Of a stretch of DNA of 64,000 nucleotides, positions 37,146 to 47,333 are shown in pieces. Within the stretch, counting starts at the first letter, position 1. Each line of letters opens with the position of its first letter. The stretch comes from Micropterus salmoides (lineage: Eukaryota; Chordata; Actinopteri; Centrarchiformes; Centrarchidae). The notes under the pieces were generated by a model. It ran no database searches. It was given only the letters and a program-made list of their open reading frames with translations, and was not told the DNA's origin. The position numbers and the translations under genes are program-made. The stretch lies in the NCBI RefSeq assembly GCF_014851395.1, contig NW_024040374.1:24074772-24138771 (forward strand), read 5' to 3'.

Positions 37146-38532
37146 CGAACAGGATATGGTTATTGTCAGTTATCTGTGCCTGGTGTCTATCAGTCACACT
37201 CCTCCTTCAAACTCTTCTCCCACTGATCATCAAAAGATGACCCTCAGAGGTTCTGTTTTCTTTCTCCCCAGAGTTTCAAGTGTGTGTGAGTGCTTATGTG
37301 TCTGTGTCTGTCTCTGTCTGGAGGTGAAATACGAGACTGTCTTGCTGTTTTGTCTTTTCTATTTCTGGTTTATGACTTTAGAGGGACAGATGGACGTCTG
37401 ACAGCATGACATTTCTCGGTGGCCACTTTATTTTACAGCTGATGTGATTTGGATGTTGGAGGAGAGGCAGCGACAATCTAATCCAATTGGTCTTTTTATA
37501 GGATGGAAACAGCAAAACTCACCATGACAATTTTCCCTTCTCACATTCACATCAGGCTGCCGTTTCTCTGAGATGTATGGGGCCTGTCTGATGCTTTCCA
37601 TGTCATATTTGTTTGTGCTTGGCTAGTGAGGGGGGAGGAGAGGTCTGAGGCAGAGAGCCAGAGAGAGGAATCATTGAAGTGCTAGCCAGTGTTTATGTTT
37701 GTGTCTGGGTTTGCCTCTTTCTCCTTTCCCTCATACCCACAACAGCAAGCAGCTTCAGTTTATTCACTGCACCTCTCTCACTCTCTCTCTCTCTAGCCAT
37801 TCCTCTTTCTCACTACCTGCCTCACCCCCCCTCCCACACTGAAGTACAATTCAAGTAAAACTGGACCTGTCCTCTCTTCACTTTCCGTCCTCCCTGCTGT
37901 CTCTCTACAAACCTGCCAAACTTTACTCTCCCGCCTGTGTTTGTGCTCCAGTCTGGCTCTTAGCGTGGTCCGTCTGGAGGCTGAGGAGAAGGAAAACCCG
38001 TCAGGTGGAGCGTAGCCGGGAGGAGCTCTAAGGCTGGGAAGAAAGAGCGCCTGTGGTGCACTACAGGCTTCAGGATTTTCCAATTGAACGCCAAAACTCA
38101 GACGTCTGAGCAAGCTTTATCAGGAAGGAGTATGCTCCAAATGGACGTGGAGGAGGTGTGTGTAAATCTATCCCTGTATTCCACTACATTTTTAGCAGGT
38201 CTTCACAAGCACAGAAAGGATGCTGAGGTAGTCCTTTTTCCCAAATCCCTAAAACTCTGATTTTAGACCAGTTGTTCTCATATCAGTTTTAATAAAAACC
38301 TTTAATACAATTGGTAAGATCAGAAATTTGAGCATGCACTTCCAAGGCAGTTTGGTTATAGGCCACACAAAGGTGTAGAGGATGCAATACACATTGTTTA
38401 ACTTACTTTTTAAACACTTGGAGGGAAATGGTTCTCATATTAGAGTTATATTTTTTGATTTTTTCCCTCTGCTTTTAACACAGTTCAACCTCACACTTGA
38501 TCCTGAAGGATTTTAGAACATTTGACTCGAGT
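37146..38532. other. Non-coding stretch with a GC-richer patch
   Basis: The patch at about 37790-38160 is richer in GC and contains an ATG at 38132 in ATGCTCCAAATGGACGTG followed by GAGGAG|GTGTGT, which could be a short first coding exon. Evidence is too thin to annotate it as one. Confidence 0.4.
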
Positions 38533-38603
38533 AACACCCTGCGATGGACTGGCGACCTGTCCAGGGTGTACCCCGCCTTTCGCCCAATGTCAGCTGGGAT
38601 AAG
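38533..38603 (+). repeat. L2/Maui-type LINE 3'-end fragment
   Basis: The phrase CCCTGCGATGGACTGGCGAC and CCAGGGTGTACCCCGCC, then GTCAGCTGGGATAAG, is the conserved 3' untranslated end of a fish L2-clade LINE. It lies upstream of the reverse-transcriptase fragment below, on the same strand, which is the wrong order for one element. Confidence 0.8.
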
Positions 38604-38639
38604 TGGAAATTCTAAATTGAATTCTGTCTGGCCAAGTTT

Positions 38640-38896
38640 GCTCCTCCACGGGCTCCCCGCAAGCATGTGTGCTTTCACCTCTATTATTTATCCGCTACAC
38701 AAATGTGTTTCAGAGCAGGTGGGAAACTAGGACCATTCTGAAGTATGCAGAGGACTTTGTTATTGCAACGCATTCTCATCTGGTTATTGTTAGCTGGTTC
38801 CAGGACAATGAGACCAGCCGCGGCTCCGTCATCAATGTCTTTGTCTACATATCTAAAGCACACATGAAGTTAGTCACTCAGATGAATAAGTCGTAG
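38640..38896 (+). pseudogene. LINE reverse-transcriptase fragment
   Basis: In the frame containing 38669 the peptide reads LSPLLFIRYTN, then TILKYAEDFVIA, matching the core of non-LTR reverse transcriptases in which an LSP-L-F-YTN block is followed by a YADD catalytic box. Here the box reads YAED, so the first catalytic Asp is replaced by Glu. The block before it (GLPA..) is in another frame. No upstream endonuclease is present. A dead, short fragment of an L2- or Rex-like LINE. Confidence 0.7.
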
Positions 38897-41114
38897 CAAC
38901 AATCGTATTAAGCGTTTAATCTTTTCACCCATTTATTCTAGTGGTTGTTTATTTTAGTGTTATTTTCCTCTTTTTAAGTCCCTATTATTATTAGAGCCCT
39001 TGGGCACCTTTATCATGTTTATTCTCAAATTCTCATTCTCATTATTCATGTCTATTGTCTGTGTTGTTTAAACAATGTGTGTCAACACTGGTGCGTTGTC
39101 TGCACAGCAAACCAAATCTACCTACAGTTACAAATAAAGTAACCTAACCCTCTGTGATTGTGGAAATTTTAACAGCCCGCTCCTGCTAACTCTCTTCATT
39201 CTCTCTTTTTTCTCTCAGTCTTTCTGTGAAAGTGTTCATGTGATTGTGACGAAATTGAACCTGCACTTCAGGTTTCACATGTCGGCACGGAGCTCTGTTT
39301 TCAGAAAGTTGGTTTCAGATAACTACCCAGTCCCCTGTCCACATCTCTTTCTACCCAAACACATTAGCACTCACAATGCTGCTCCAATGAGCCCCCACAC
39401 TGCCTTTAATTCATTTTGCCTCATTTCAGAGGTTCCCCCAGGCCATAACGCTGGATATACAACACCAATATCCTGCCTGTCACCACTCTCACTGGGACAC
39501 AGGCAGAACCACCCCACCCAACACTGCAGGGTGAACAAAATGTTAAATATGTTGAAAAATATTATGCAATATATTAACACGTAAATTTAAATATATGGTA
39601 GGACTGACACTGTACATATAGTATATGTTTTATATATTAAGATTACTGAAATGCAGCATCCGTTTGAAGCTTTTTCTGGATGTATGTGTTTTCGATTTGA
39701 GTTACCACAAACAATCTTAGTAACCTCTGTCATTTCCAAATGTGCTCAAGCACACGTCGTAAGACAGTGCCCACGCAATCAGTAAGGAAAGAGCATTGTT
39801 TTCCCAGAAGACAAACAAACTGTCAAACTGGCTGGTCAAGCTATAGTTAGTAGAGTCTTACTGGAAGGTGAAGGGGCAAATTTGTATTTTCAGTATGACT
39901 CTTCCCATTGAAGTCAACCCTTTGTGGTTTTGTTACCATATTTGTTTTTATCTTCTTCAGTGTTAAAATGATCATCAAGAAATGTGTTTATGTATATCAA
40001 GATACGTTGCTCACATGATTTCCCTGTGCATTTTTAAATTTCAGACATGTGTCAACACACTCATTATATTAAAGGCTCTCAGGGTGGTTATGGTTATTGG
40101 GTTACCTGAAATTACAGGAATTGTTTTTCCTGATAAGAATATTTTTAAACATTTCCAGTAAACCTCTGGCTCTTTCACTCACTGGGATTTTTGCTGTAGT
40201 TTACTACTGAGAAAGTGTAAACATGTGGAGAAACCTTTGACCTTTGGGTTTGCACTTTCTGTCCACCTCTGCACCAGCTGCAGAGCTCTGAATCTCTACT
40301 CTTCTGAAGCTCACTTTGTGCACTCATCTGTATCCCCTCTAACTCACCACACCTCTTCAGGTCAGGCTGAGAGGGATTCCCAGCTTGTTCACAGTTAGTT
40401 TACCCCCCCCCCCCCCCCCCAATGCATCGCTGTCACCTCCCACCACCCCTGTGGTTTCGCCTTCCTACACTGTGGTGAGCCTTTCAGTGCACATGAGTCA
40501 GTTAAGCGTTATGGTGGAGACATGCTGCGTGGTTAGCTGATCTTTATGGTCTCCCCGATGAGAATCCATAAAAAGGAGACCCCCACGAGGCCTCACCCAT
40601 AACCACACAGAGACACACTAATAAATGCAAAATGTGTAATCTCATTTTTGCAGAAATTAAACTTCTTGTCGCGTTAACTTGTTTGTCATTTTGCACTAGT
40701 GTAGATTTGTGATACTATAACTAGCAATACTCGAGTTATGAGATTAAGATCATCATTACAAAAATTGCATCTTTAATAAGAAGTAATGATAACATTGTAC
40801 TCACCAAAGTAATTGCTGATATCTGGGAACTAGCGACATCGCTTTAAAGAAGAAGAATATTATCAGTCGCACATGTTAGCTACAATAAGCTAGCCATTTT
40901 ATCTAAAATAATTTTTTTGCAGGAAAAAATCTAATTGAAAAATGTAACTATTGTTGGTAGCTTTGACAAGTCAAAGTTGAACAGAGACGTTGTTCTGTAA
41001 ACTGTGATACATGCATCCAAATGGACAGTTTGGGTAATAATTTTAGCATTTACGTGTGTTTTCTCTTCCAAATAAGTTTGTCTAACTTGTTAAGTTTGTT
41101 TAACAAGAAAGCAT
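38897..41114. other. Non-coding stretch, poly-C tract at 40403-40420
   Basis: The 18-base C run sits in otherwise plain sequence. An open frame at 39240-39584 follows a pyrimidine-rich CTCTCAG at about 39218 but has no donor and ends in AT-rich sequence. No gene is supported. Confidence 0.5.
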
Positions 41115-41480
41115 CTACAGCCATGCTAGCAGCTTTGTTAGGCACGTACACAGCTGGGCTAAATGCTAACATCAACATAATAATATGCAAACACGCTGAT
41201 GTTAAGTATAATGTTTATCATTTTCACCATCTTAGTTTAGCATGTTAGCATGCTAACATCTACTACATAGCAATAAATAAAAAGTACTGAGGCTGATGAG
41301 AATGTCATTCGTTTTGCAAGGATTGTCATAAACAAAAGTATCGGACTCATTTTCAATTTGACATCATGATGGCTCTATATGAAAAGTTATGACAGAAGTT
41401 GTCACAGTTCAGCCTGAGTGGAACATGAATGTCTAGGACAAAGTGGACCTCATCATTGCCATTTCGCTAGAGCTACACGG
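41115..41480 (-). repeat. Interspersed repeat family M, copy 4
   Basis: The reverse complement of the 7455-7720 copy: AGCCATGCTAGCAGC, CTGGGCTAAATGCTAACATC, TTAGCATGTTAGCATGCTAAC and GGCTGATGAGAATGTCATTC in the mirrored order. Confidence 0.65.
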
Positions 41481-41856
41481 CTAGCTAAAGGGTCTGTAAT
41501 TTGGTGTGAATATTTCATCTACAGCAGACAGAGACATTAAATCAGAGACCTAATGCTATACTTGTACACTATTCTTAAACAGCTGAGAGCTCACTGTAAG
41601 AAAGATTTGTCAAAACCTTTTCATGAGCTTTTATGTAAATGTCCTTATGTGGAGCATTAACTTCTTTCTCAAAGGTGTGAGCAGTGTGGGAGGGGATCCC
41701 ATCGTTGAGAGACAACCCAGCAGAGCATCACAGATTCACAGCAGAGCGCTAACATGGCCCCCACACAGTGTGTGGGCGGCCTGCTGCTCGTCATCTTCTC
41801 AGCTGTGGGGGGGATTCTGAAACTGCAGGGGGGGAGGAAAGCCCTTATTTCAAAGT

Positions 41857-41897
41857 GTGTGTGTGTGTGTGTGTAGGTGTGTGTGTGTGTGTGTGAG
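41857..41897. repeat. GT microsatellite
   Basis: GT tract with one GTAG break. Minus-strand open frames across it are artefacts. It lies about 320 bases left of the DIRS element. Confidence 0.95.
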
Positions 41898-42237
41898 TGA
41901 GCAACGGCAGTTGACAACAGACTTGAGGTTGCAGGTACATTGCACACTGGAGCGGGTTTAAGGTTGGTGGTCTTTATTACTCCCACACATGCTCTTTATC
42001 AGGCCTGAACTTCATCTCTCTAATGTTAACACACTCTCTTCACTGCCTCTCACACAAGATGAATCACTGTTATGGGTTTTGGGGTGCGTTTTCCTTTATT
42101 TTCTTACCATTACAGTGGTTGGTAGTTCGCTTCCAGCTGATTTTTACGGGCTTAGCTATATGAACATTTAATATACTCCTTAACAGCTTCCGACCTGCGT
42201 TCTTCAGTCGTCCCAGTTCCCCTTCGAGGGAACTCGA

Positions 42238-42394
42238 ACTGCGTCGGTTACGACACTATGGGAACGCCTCTAGGCGAAGCAGGTCTGAACGTGAATGAAA
42301 TCACTCCAATCCTATTGGCCTGTTGCTAGAACGGTAAGGTGTGACGGAATAACCGGAGGAGTATAAAGCACACCTGTACACACTCATCATTAGC
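42238..42394 (+). repeat. DIRS left inverted terminal repeat
   Basis: Identical over 157 bases to the reverse complement of 47125-47281. A weaker extension (TTCAGCAGGCGCT near 42407) is matched by TGAAGCGCCTGC at 47101. The outer left extension 42216-42237 is unique to this end. Confidence 0.95.
42362..42368 (+). promoter_or_regulatory. TATA-like box in left ITR
   Basis: TATAAAG preceded by CCGGAGGAG lies about 60 bases upstream of the first gag ATG at 42424, well placed to drive the genomic transcript. Because it is inside the inverted repeat, an inward-facing copy also exists on the minus strand at 47151-47157. Confidence 0.5.
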
Positions 42395-42423
42395 TTTTTT
42401 TTATTCAGCAGGCGCTCTGTACG

Positions 42424-43850
42424 TTGTTCGAAGAAAGCTCCAGTCCTACAAGCAGTATGTCTTACCTGAAGAAGAAGTCTACCAGCATGTCCGGCAACCA
42501 GATGTACAGAAGGTGTGTTTTTTCTTGCCCTCGGTACATCACGGATGGAGATTCTCATGAGATGTGTCTCTCATGTTTGGGGATGGAGCACGCACGGGCA
42601 GCTCTCGAGGGGGCTGCCTGCGCCCGTTGCGAAGCCCTTTCCGTGCGGGTACTGAGGTACAGCATGGCTCTCTTTTCCGAGGATGGCCGGATGTGTTTTC
42701 CCCGTGGTGCGGGCCCTGCGGCCGCTGAGGCGGCCCGGCGGCTTCACTCATGGGTTCACAGCGTGATCTGTCGGAGGATTTCGGGACGGCTGAGGCTTTT
42801 TCCCGACCTTCATCCGCTGGCTCCGACGCTTCCTTTCCTCGTTCGGGAGCCCGTTCTCGGCTTCTCCCGCTCGCGGTTTTGGATCCGGAGGCGCTGCAGC
42901 AATCCGACTCCGAGGAGGCGGACGTGCTCAGCGCAGTCGACGATGACTTCCGGGTGTCGGGGCGGCGTCATCTGGCCGCGCCCGACTATGACGTGCTGCT
43001 GGAGGTGGTGACTAGAGCCGTGGCTAAGCTCAACATCAACTGGCCACGGGAGGAGCAGACACCACAGGCTAGTGGTAGCTTGATGAAAGGTTTCTTAAGC
43101 ACCACACGCCACCTCCACGCCGGTCTCTGCCATTCTTTCCTGATTTACATGATGAACTGAGTAAATCATGGGGCAGACCCTTCTCTACATGGCTTTCCAC
43201 ACCCCGATCACTGAACTACAGTAATGTGATGGGGGTTAGGGACCGTGGTTATGGGAGGATGCCTCGGGTGGAGGATGAGCTTGCGAGCTATCTCTCCCCT
43301 CGACTTGCGTCCTCCCTGGAGAAGCCGGCGTTACCATCCAAACCATGTCGCACCACATCCACGCTTGTGGGGAAGGCGTACATGCCAGCGGGCCAGGCAG
43401 GTGCGAGCTTGCACACCACGGTGCTTCAAGCCTACCAAGCCAACCTGCTACAGGAGATGGTTCAGAGGGGGGGTCCCTCCGAGGAAGATCTGGCGGAGCT
43501 TCGCAGAACCACGAAGCGTTAGACGCAGTGCGAAGCGTTCCGCCAGTACCTCCCTCGCCGGTCTGGACCCAAGGCAGCTGAGGCTGCCAGGCGTAGGTCC
43601 CTTCCCTCTACGAGCTCCTACGGAGAGGAGGGAAGCAGAGTGTCGCTTCTCGGGGGCCCCCCGAGGAGCTGGGGCAGCGAGACGGCGCTCTCACCCTCAG
43701 CCGTCTGAGAGACGCGATCTGAGGACCGTCATCCAGTCCCGACGGAGCTCAGGGAAGACCGGGGTAGGGGAGTCTTTCTCCCCTCCCGCACCCCCCCCAC
43801 CCCCCCCGGAGGCCGACCGAGGTCCCCTCCGCCGTGGCAACAGGTGATGT
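42424..43850 (+). pseudogene. gag: DIRS gag-like gene, frameshifted
   Basis: The N-terminal part (frame of 42424; start there or at the ATG opening MSYLKKKSTSMSG) has a Cys/His cluster: CVFSC, MCLSCLGMEHA and ACARC. This zinc-finger-like pattern is typical of fish DIRS Gag and presumably packages RNA. Near 42751 the frame changes (next segment MGSQRDLSEDFG..PDYDVLLEVVTRAV). At about 43124 a CT doubling changes it again (LPFFPDLHDELSKSW..). A TAG at 43520 stops it, followed in the same frame by QCEAFRQYLPRRSG. The usual segment between these two parts seems to be missing. The basic C-terminal tail (RRDLRTVIQSRR) is in yet another frame and ends at about 43847. A C-rich run at 43792-43808 is a likely slippage site. 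Non-functional. Confidence 0.8.
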
Positions 43851-45904
43851 TATCCCGCCGTTTACACGTTCAGGACGCACCTGCCACCATCGAGTCCGCA
43901 CCGTACTGCCTGCCCCGAGGGTCTGCAGACGGACGGCATCCCGACTCACTCACCGTGGATCTTCGGCAGCTCCCCCCTGCCGTTCTGGGGCTTCAGGGGT
44001 CCACCAGAAGATCACACGAGACACCGACCACCATCCCCGAGGGGCTGGTTCCGTTGGCAGACTTTGCAGACGCTTGGCGGAGCCTGACGAACATTTCTCC
44101 GCGGGTCCTGCGCACTGCCATAGATGGGTATCGACTACAGTTCATAGCCCGCCCTCCAAATTCAACAGAAGAGAGGGGGTGGTTTGGACTGTGGTCCGCC
44201 CGGAGCAAGGTCCGGTGTTGGGACAGGAAGTTTGTACTCTGCTGAGGAAAGGGGCCGTGGAACGTGTCTCCCCCCAGACAGAGACTTCATAGTCCCCAAG
44301 AAGGACGGAGGGCTGCGTGCCCTATTTTGGATCTGCGGGTTCTAACCGGTCTCTGAGGAGATTCAGGTTAAAGATGCTCATCATCCCCGCCACCGTGACG
44401 CACATCCAATCTGAGGATTGGTTCGTCACGATAGATCTAAAGGACGCCTATTTCTAGGTCTCCATCCGTCCTTCTCACAGGAAGTTCCTGAGGTTTGCCT
44501 TCGGGGGTGTGGCTTACCAGTATCGGGTTCTTCCATTCGGCCTGGCACTTCCCCTAGCACATTCACCAAGTGTATGGATGCAGCACTGGCCCCGCTGAGG
44601 CTCCGGGGCATCCGGATTTCAACTTCATCGACGACTGGCTCATCCTAGCCCAGTCTCGAGAGTTGGCGGTTCGGCATCGAGATGTCGTTCTGGCTCGTCT
44701 GCGGCGTTTAGGGCTGAGGCTCAACGCAAAGAAGAGCGTGCTGGCGCCCACCCAACGGGCTATGTTCCTAGGGGTTGCATGGGATTCGACAACGATGCGG
44801 GCACAATTGTCTCCGGCACGTGTCGACACCATATTGGCTGCCGTGAAAGGGGTGAAGTTAGGCCACGCCATCACTATGAAACACTTTCAACGAGTGTTGG
44901 GTCTCCTGGCGGCTGCGTCCAGCGTAATACCATCTGGACTGCTGCACATGAGACCCCTGCAGTGGTGGCTAAGGAACAAGGGTTTTTCCCCGAGGGGAAT
45001 CCTCTCCGTCTGGTTTGGGTTACGCGCAAGTGTCTTCGTTCCCTATCAGTTTGGAAGGAAACTTGGTTCCTGTCCCAGGGGCCCGTGCTGGGAGGGTCTT
45101 GTCGCCGGCTGGTTATTTCGACAGACGCCTCCCTCACGGGCTGGGGCGCGGTCATGGAAGGCCGCTTTGCAAGGGGATCCTGGCAGGTGCATCGATCCGA
45201 GTGGCATATCAACTGTCTCGAGATGTTGGCGGTGTTCCAGGCTCTAAGGAGTTTCCTGCCCGATCTCCAAGGCCACCACGTCCTGGTTCGTTCCGAGTAG
45301 AACAACACAGCGGTGGTGGCCTATCTGAATCACCAGGGCGGTCTGCACTCGCGCCCTCTGGACAGACTGGCGCGTCAGATCCTCCTGTGGTCCCAGCAGA
45401 GGTTACTATCGCTCAGGGCGATGTATTTCCTGGGGACACAGAATCAGGGAGCAGACCTGCTGTTGAGGCAGGGGCTGAGGCCCGGGGAATGGAGACTTCA
45501 CCCCGAAGTGGTGGAGCTCTTGTGCGAAGAGTTCGGCCCCATAGACGTGGATCTGTTTGCGTCTCAAGAGACTACGCACTGCCCGCTATGGTTCCTCCAG
45601 CCCCGTTGGGTCTGGACGCCATGGTACATTCGTGGCCAAGGCTACGTCTGTACGCTTTTCCCTCAGTCGCTCTGCTCCCGGGGTTCTGGAGCGGGTCCGC
45701 CAGGACTATGTCGGCCTACTGCTCGTAGCCCCGTTCTGGCCAACCCGGGTGTGGTTCTCGGACATCATGTCGCTCCTGGACGGCCCGCCGTGGCGGGTCC
45801 CTCTGAGGAGAGACCTGCTGTCCCAGGCGCAGGGCCGGGTTCTTCACCCTTGCCCCGCCATATGGCGACTGTGGGTCTGGCCCCTGAGGGGGCACAGTAC
45901 CTAG
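43844..45904 (+). pseudogene. pol: DIRS pol: RT, RNase H, methyltransferase-like tail; broken
   Basis: The order of domains is preserved across three frames. RT: SPRVLRTAIDGY (about 44098), LLRKGAVERV, DFIVPKKDGGLRA, FVTIDLKDAYF, YQYRVLPFGLAL, then FIDDWLILAQSREL with the catalytic pair at 44624-44638. RNase H: STDASLTGWG (Asp codon 45124), INCLEML (Glu codon 45220), then RSE-stop-NNTAVVAYLN, where the third acidic residue is Glu followed by TAG (45298). The tail has VDLFASQETTHCP, then HSWPRLRLYAFPS, then LLLVAPFWPTRVWFSDIM, the region called Dam-like methyltransferase in DIRS1 elements. Breaks: TAG at 44455 right after DLKDAYF, TAG at 45298, and frame changes near 44155, 44280, 44320, 44345, 44553, 44620, 45000, 45590 and 45675. 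It overlaps the recombinase start by 43 bases. It would copy the element's RNA into DNA in intact relatives. Confidence 0.85.
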
Positions 45905-46906
45905 AGGCGGGTCTAACAGCCGGAGCAGTCGAGACCCTCCTGAGCTCCAGGGCCCCGTCCACACGGAGGATGTACGGCCTGAAGTGGAGTGTTTTCTCCA
46001 CTTGGTGTAGGGAGCGGTCGGTGGACCCTGTTACCTGCCCGGTGGTTCAGGTACTTGAGTTCCTCCAGGACCGGTTCTCTGCTGGTCTTTCCCCTTCCAC
46101 CCTCAAGGTGTACGTGGCAGCTATTTCATCTTTCCACACCCCTCTGAGGGAGGGGTCCTTGGGGAAACTTCCCTTGGTTGTACTTTTCCTCCGTGGTGCC
46201 CGGAGGATGAGACCTGCGACTCGGTCCAAGGTTCCCCCTTGGGATCTGGCGGTGGTTCTTGGGGCATTGGCTGAGGCCCCCTTCGAACCCCTAGAGTCAG
46301 CTGAGGCTAAGCACTTGACCCTCAAGATGGCCTTTCTCCTTGCTATCACCTCTCTGAGGAGGGTGGGGGATCTCCAAGCGCTTTCGGTTTCCCCGCAAAG
46401 CCTGGAGTTTGCCCCGGGGAATATTAGGGCTATCCTGCACCCTCGTCCAGGATACATCCCTAAAGTGCCTTCTTGTGCGGCAGGGTCCACAGTGCTGCAG
46501 GCATTTCATCCTCCACCTCATGTGACGGCGGAGGACGGGAGACTTCATCTGCCCTGCCCTGTCAGAGCACTGAGTATTTACACTCTGAGGTCCTCCCGTT
46601 GGAGGAAGGCTGACCAGCTGCTAGTGTGTTTTGGGTCTCCCAGGGCCGGGCTCCCTGCATCCAAACATACTATTAGCAACTGGATTGTTCAGACTATTTC
46701 CCTGGCCTATCAGGTGCGCAGTTTGCCTTCACCTGTGGCTGTGAGGGCTCATTCTACCAGAGGCAAGGCGGCCTCTCGAGCCCTCCTTTCCGGGGCCTCT
46801 TGCAGGATGTTGTTTAGCGGCTGGCTGGGCCACTCCGCACACATTCATTCGGTTTTACAGTCTTGACCTTCCTTCGGCACCTGGCACTCGTGCGCTCTCC
46901 TCTTAG
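45862..46906 (+). pseudogene. DIRS tyrosine recombinase, C-terminal frameshift
   Basis: The frame from ATG 45862 is clean for about 313 codons, far better kept than gag or pol. The core-binding part has APSTRRMYGLKWSVFSTWC and LSPSTLKVYVAAISSFH at residues about 35-95. The catalytic domain shows the first Arg in TSLRRVGDLQAL (residue 166 or 167) and the His-x-x-Arg box in AHSTRGKAAS (His 297, Arg 300). After LLSGAS (about 46800) a small net indel shifts the frame: the uncorrected frame ends at 46866, while AAGWATPHTFIRFYSLDLPS with the nucleophile Tyr (codon 46856-46858) lies in the next frame and would stop at 46904. Without the Tyr the protein cannot cleave DNA. In intact relatives it integrates the circular DNA intermediate. 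The start is chosen as the first ATG after the pol overlap. The open frame itself extends back to 45313, but that part is pol. Confidence 0.9.
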
Positions 46907-46967
46907 TAGTGCCACTTTATTGCACACAGGGGCAGGCGGGGTTTTCGGCACGGTTTAGTGGGTATCT

Positions 46968-47078
46968 CGTTCCCATAGTGTCGTAACCGACGCAGTTCGA
47001 GTTCCCTCGAAGGGGAACGTCTCGGGTTACGTATGTAACCCTGGTTCCCCGAGAAGGGGAACGAGAGACTGCGTCGGT
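46968..47078 (+). repeat. DIRS internal complementary region (ICR)
   Basis: 46968-47018 is the exact reverse complement of the left end 42216-42266 (51 bases). 47016-47078 is the exact reverse complement of the right end 47271-47333 (63 bases). The two halves share the three bases AAC (47016-47018), equivalent to GTT at both termini. The ICR thus represents the joined ends and is the template proposed for completing and circularising the cDNA in the DIRS1 model. Confidence 0.97.
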
Positions 47079-47124
47079 CCGCCGCACCTCTCTCCCCGCC
47101 TGAAGCGCCTGCTTCATAGTTTAA

Positions 47125-47281
47125 GCTAATGATGAGTGTGTACAGGTGTGCTTTATACTCCTCCGGTTATTCCGTCACACCTTACCGTTCTAGCAACAGG
47201 CCAATAGGATTGGAGTGATTTCATTCACGTTCAGACCTGCTTCGCCTAGAGGCGTTCCCATAGTGTCGTAACCGACGCAGT
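47125..47281 (-). repeat. DIRS right inverted terminal repeat
   Basis: Perfect mirror of 42238-42394. It carries the inverted TATA-like CTTTATA at 47151-47157. Beyond it, the right extension 47282-47333 holds TCCCCTTCTCGGGGAACC, a short palindrome, and the sequence copied in the ICR. Confidence 0.95.
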
Positions 47282-47333
47282 CTCTCGTTCCCCTTCTCGG
47301 GGAACCAGGGTTACATACGTAACCCGAGACGTT

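Larger units (their letters stand above)
42216..47333 (+). mobile_element. DIRS1-like tyrosine-recombinase retrotransposon
   Basis: Structurally complete but coding-defective. It has inverted rather than direct terminal repeats (42238-42394 and 47125-47281, 157 of 157 identical), distinct outer extensions, gag, pol and tyrosine-recombinase regions in order, and a 111-base ICR (46968-47078) complementary to both ends. The absence of LTRs and integrase, with a tyrosine recombinase present, places it in the DIRS order and not among endogenous retroviruses or Gypsy elements. GTT is shared by both termini and no target-site duplication is visible, as expected for recombinase-mediated insertion. 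Base composition is markedly more GC-rich than the flanks. All three coding regions carry frameshifts, so the copy is non-autonomous. Confidence 0.95.

Noticed and set aside
37793..38113. 106-codon minus-strand open frame in a GC-richer patch
   Set aside because: Arg/Ser/Pro-rich chance translation with no recognised motif. The plus strand has better, though weak, exon signals.
39219..39584. Long open frame after a CTCTCAG acceptor-like site
   Set aside because: No donor before the stop. Its composition fits chance, and it ends in AT-rich repeats.
44874..45308. Minus-strand frames inside the DIRS element (for example 144 codons here, 147 at 46047-46490)
   Set aside because: They are shadows of GC-rich pol and recombinase coding sequence on the opposite strand.
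42216..47333. Endogenous retrovirus or LTR retrotransposon
   Set aside because: The terminal repeats are inverted, not direct. There is an ICR, a tyrosine recombinase instead of a DDE integrase, and no protease or envelope region.
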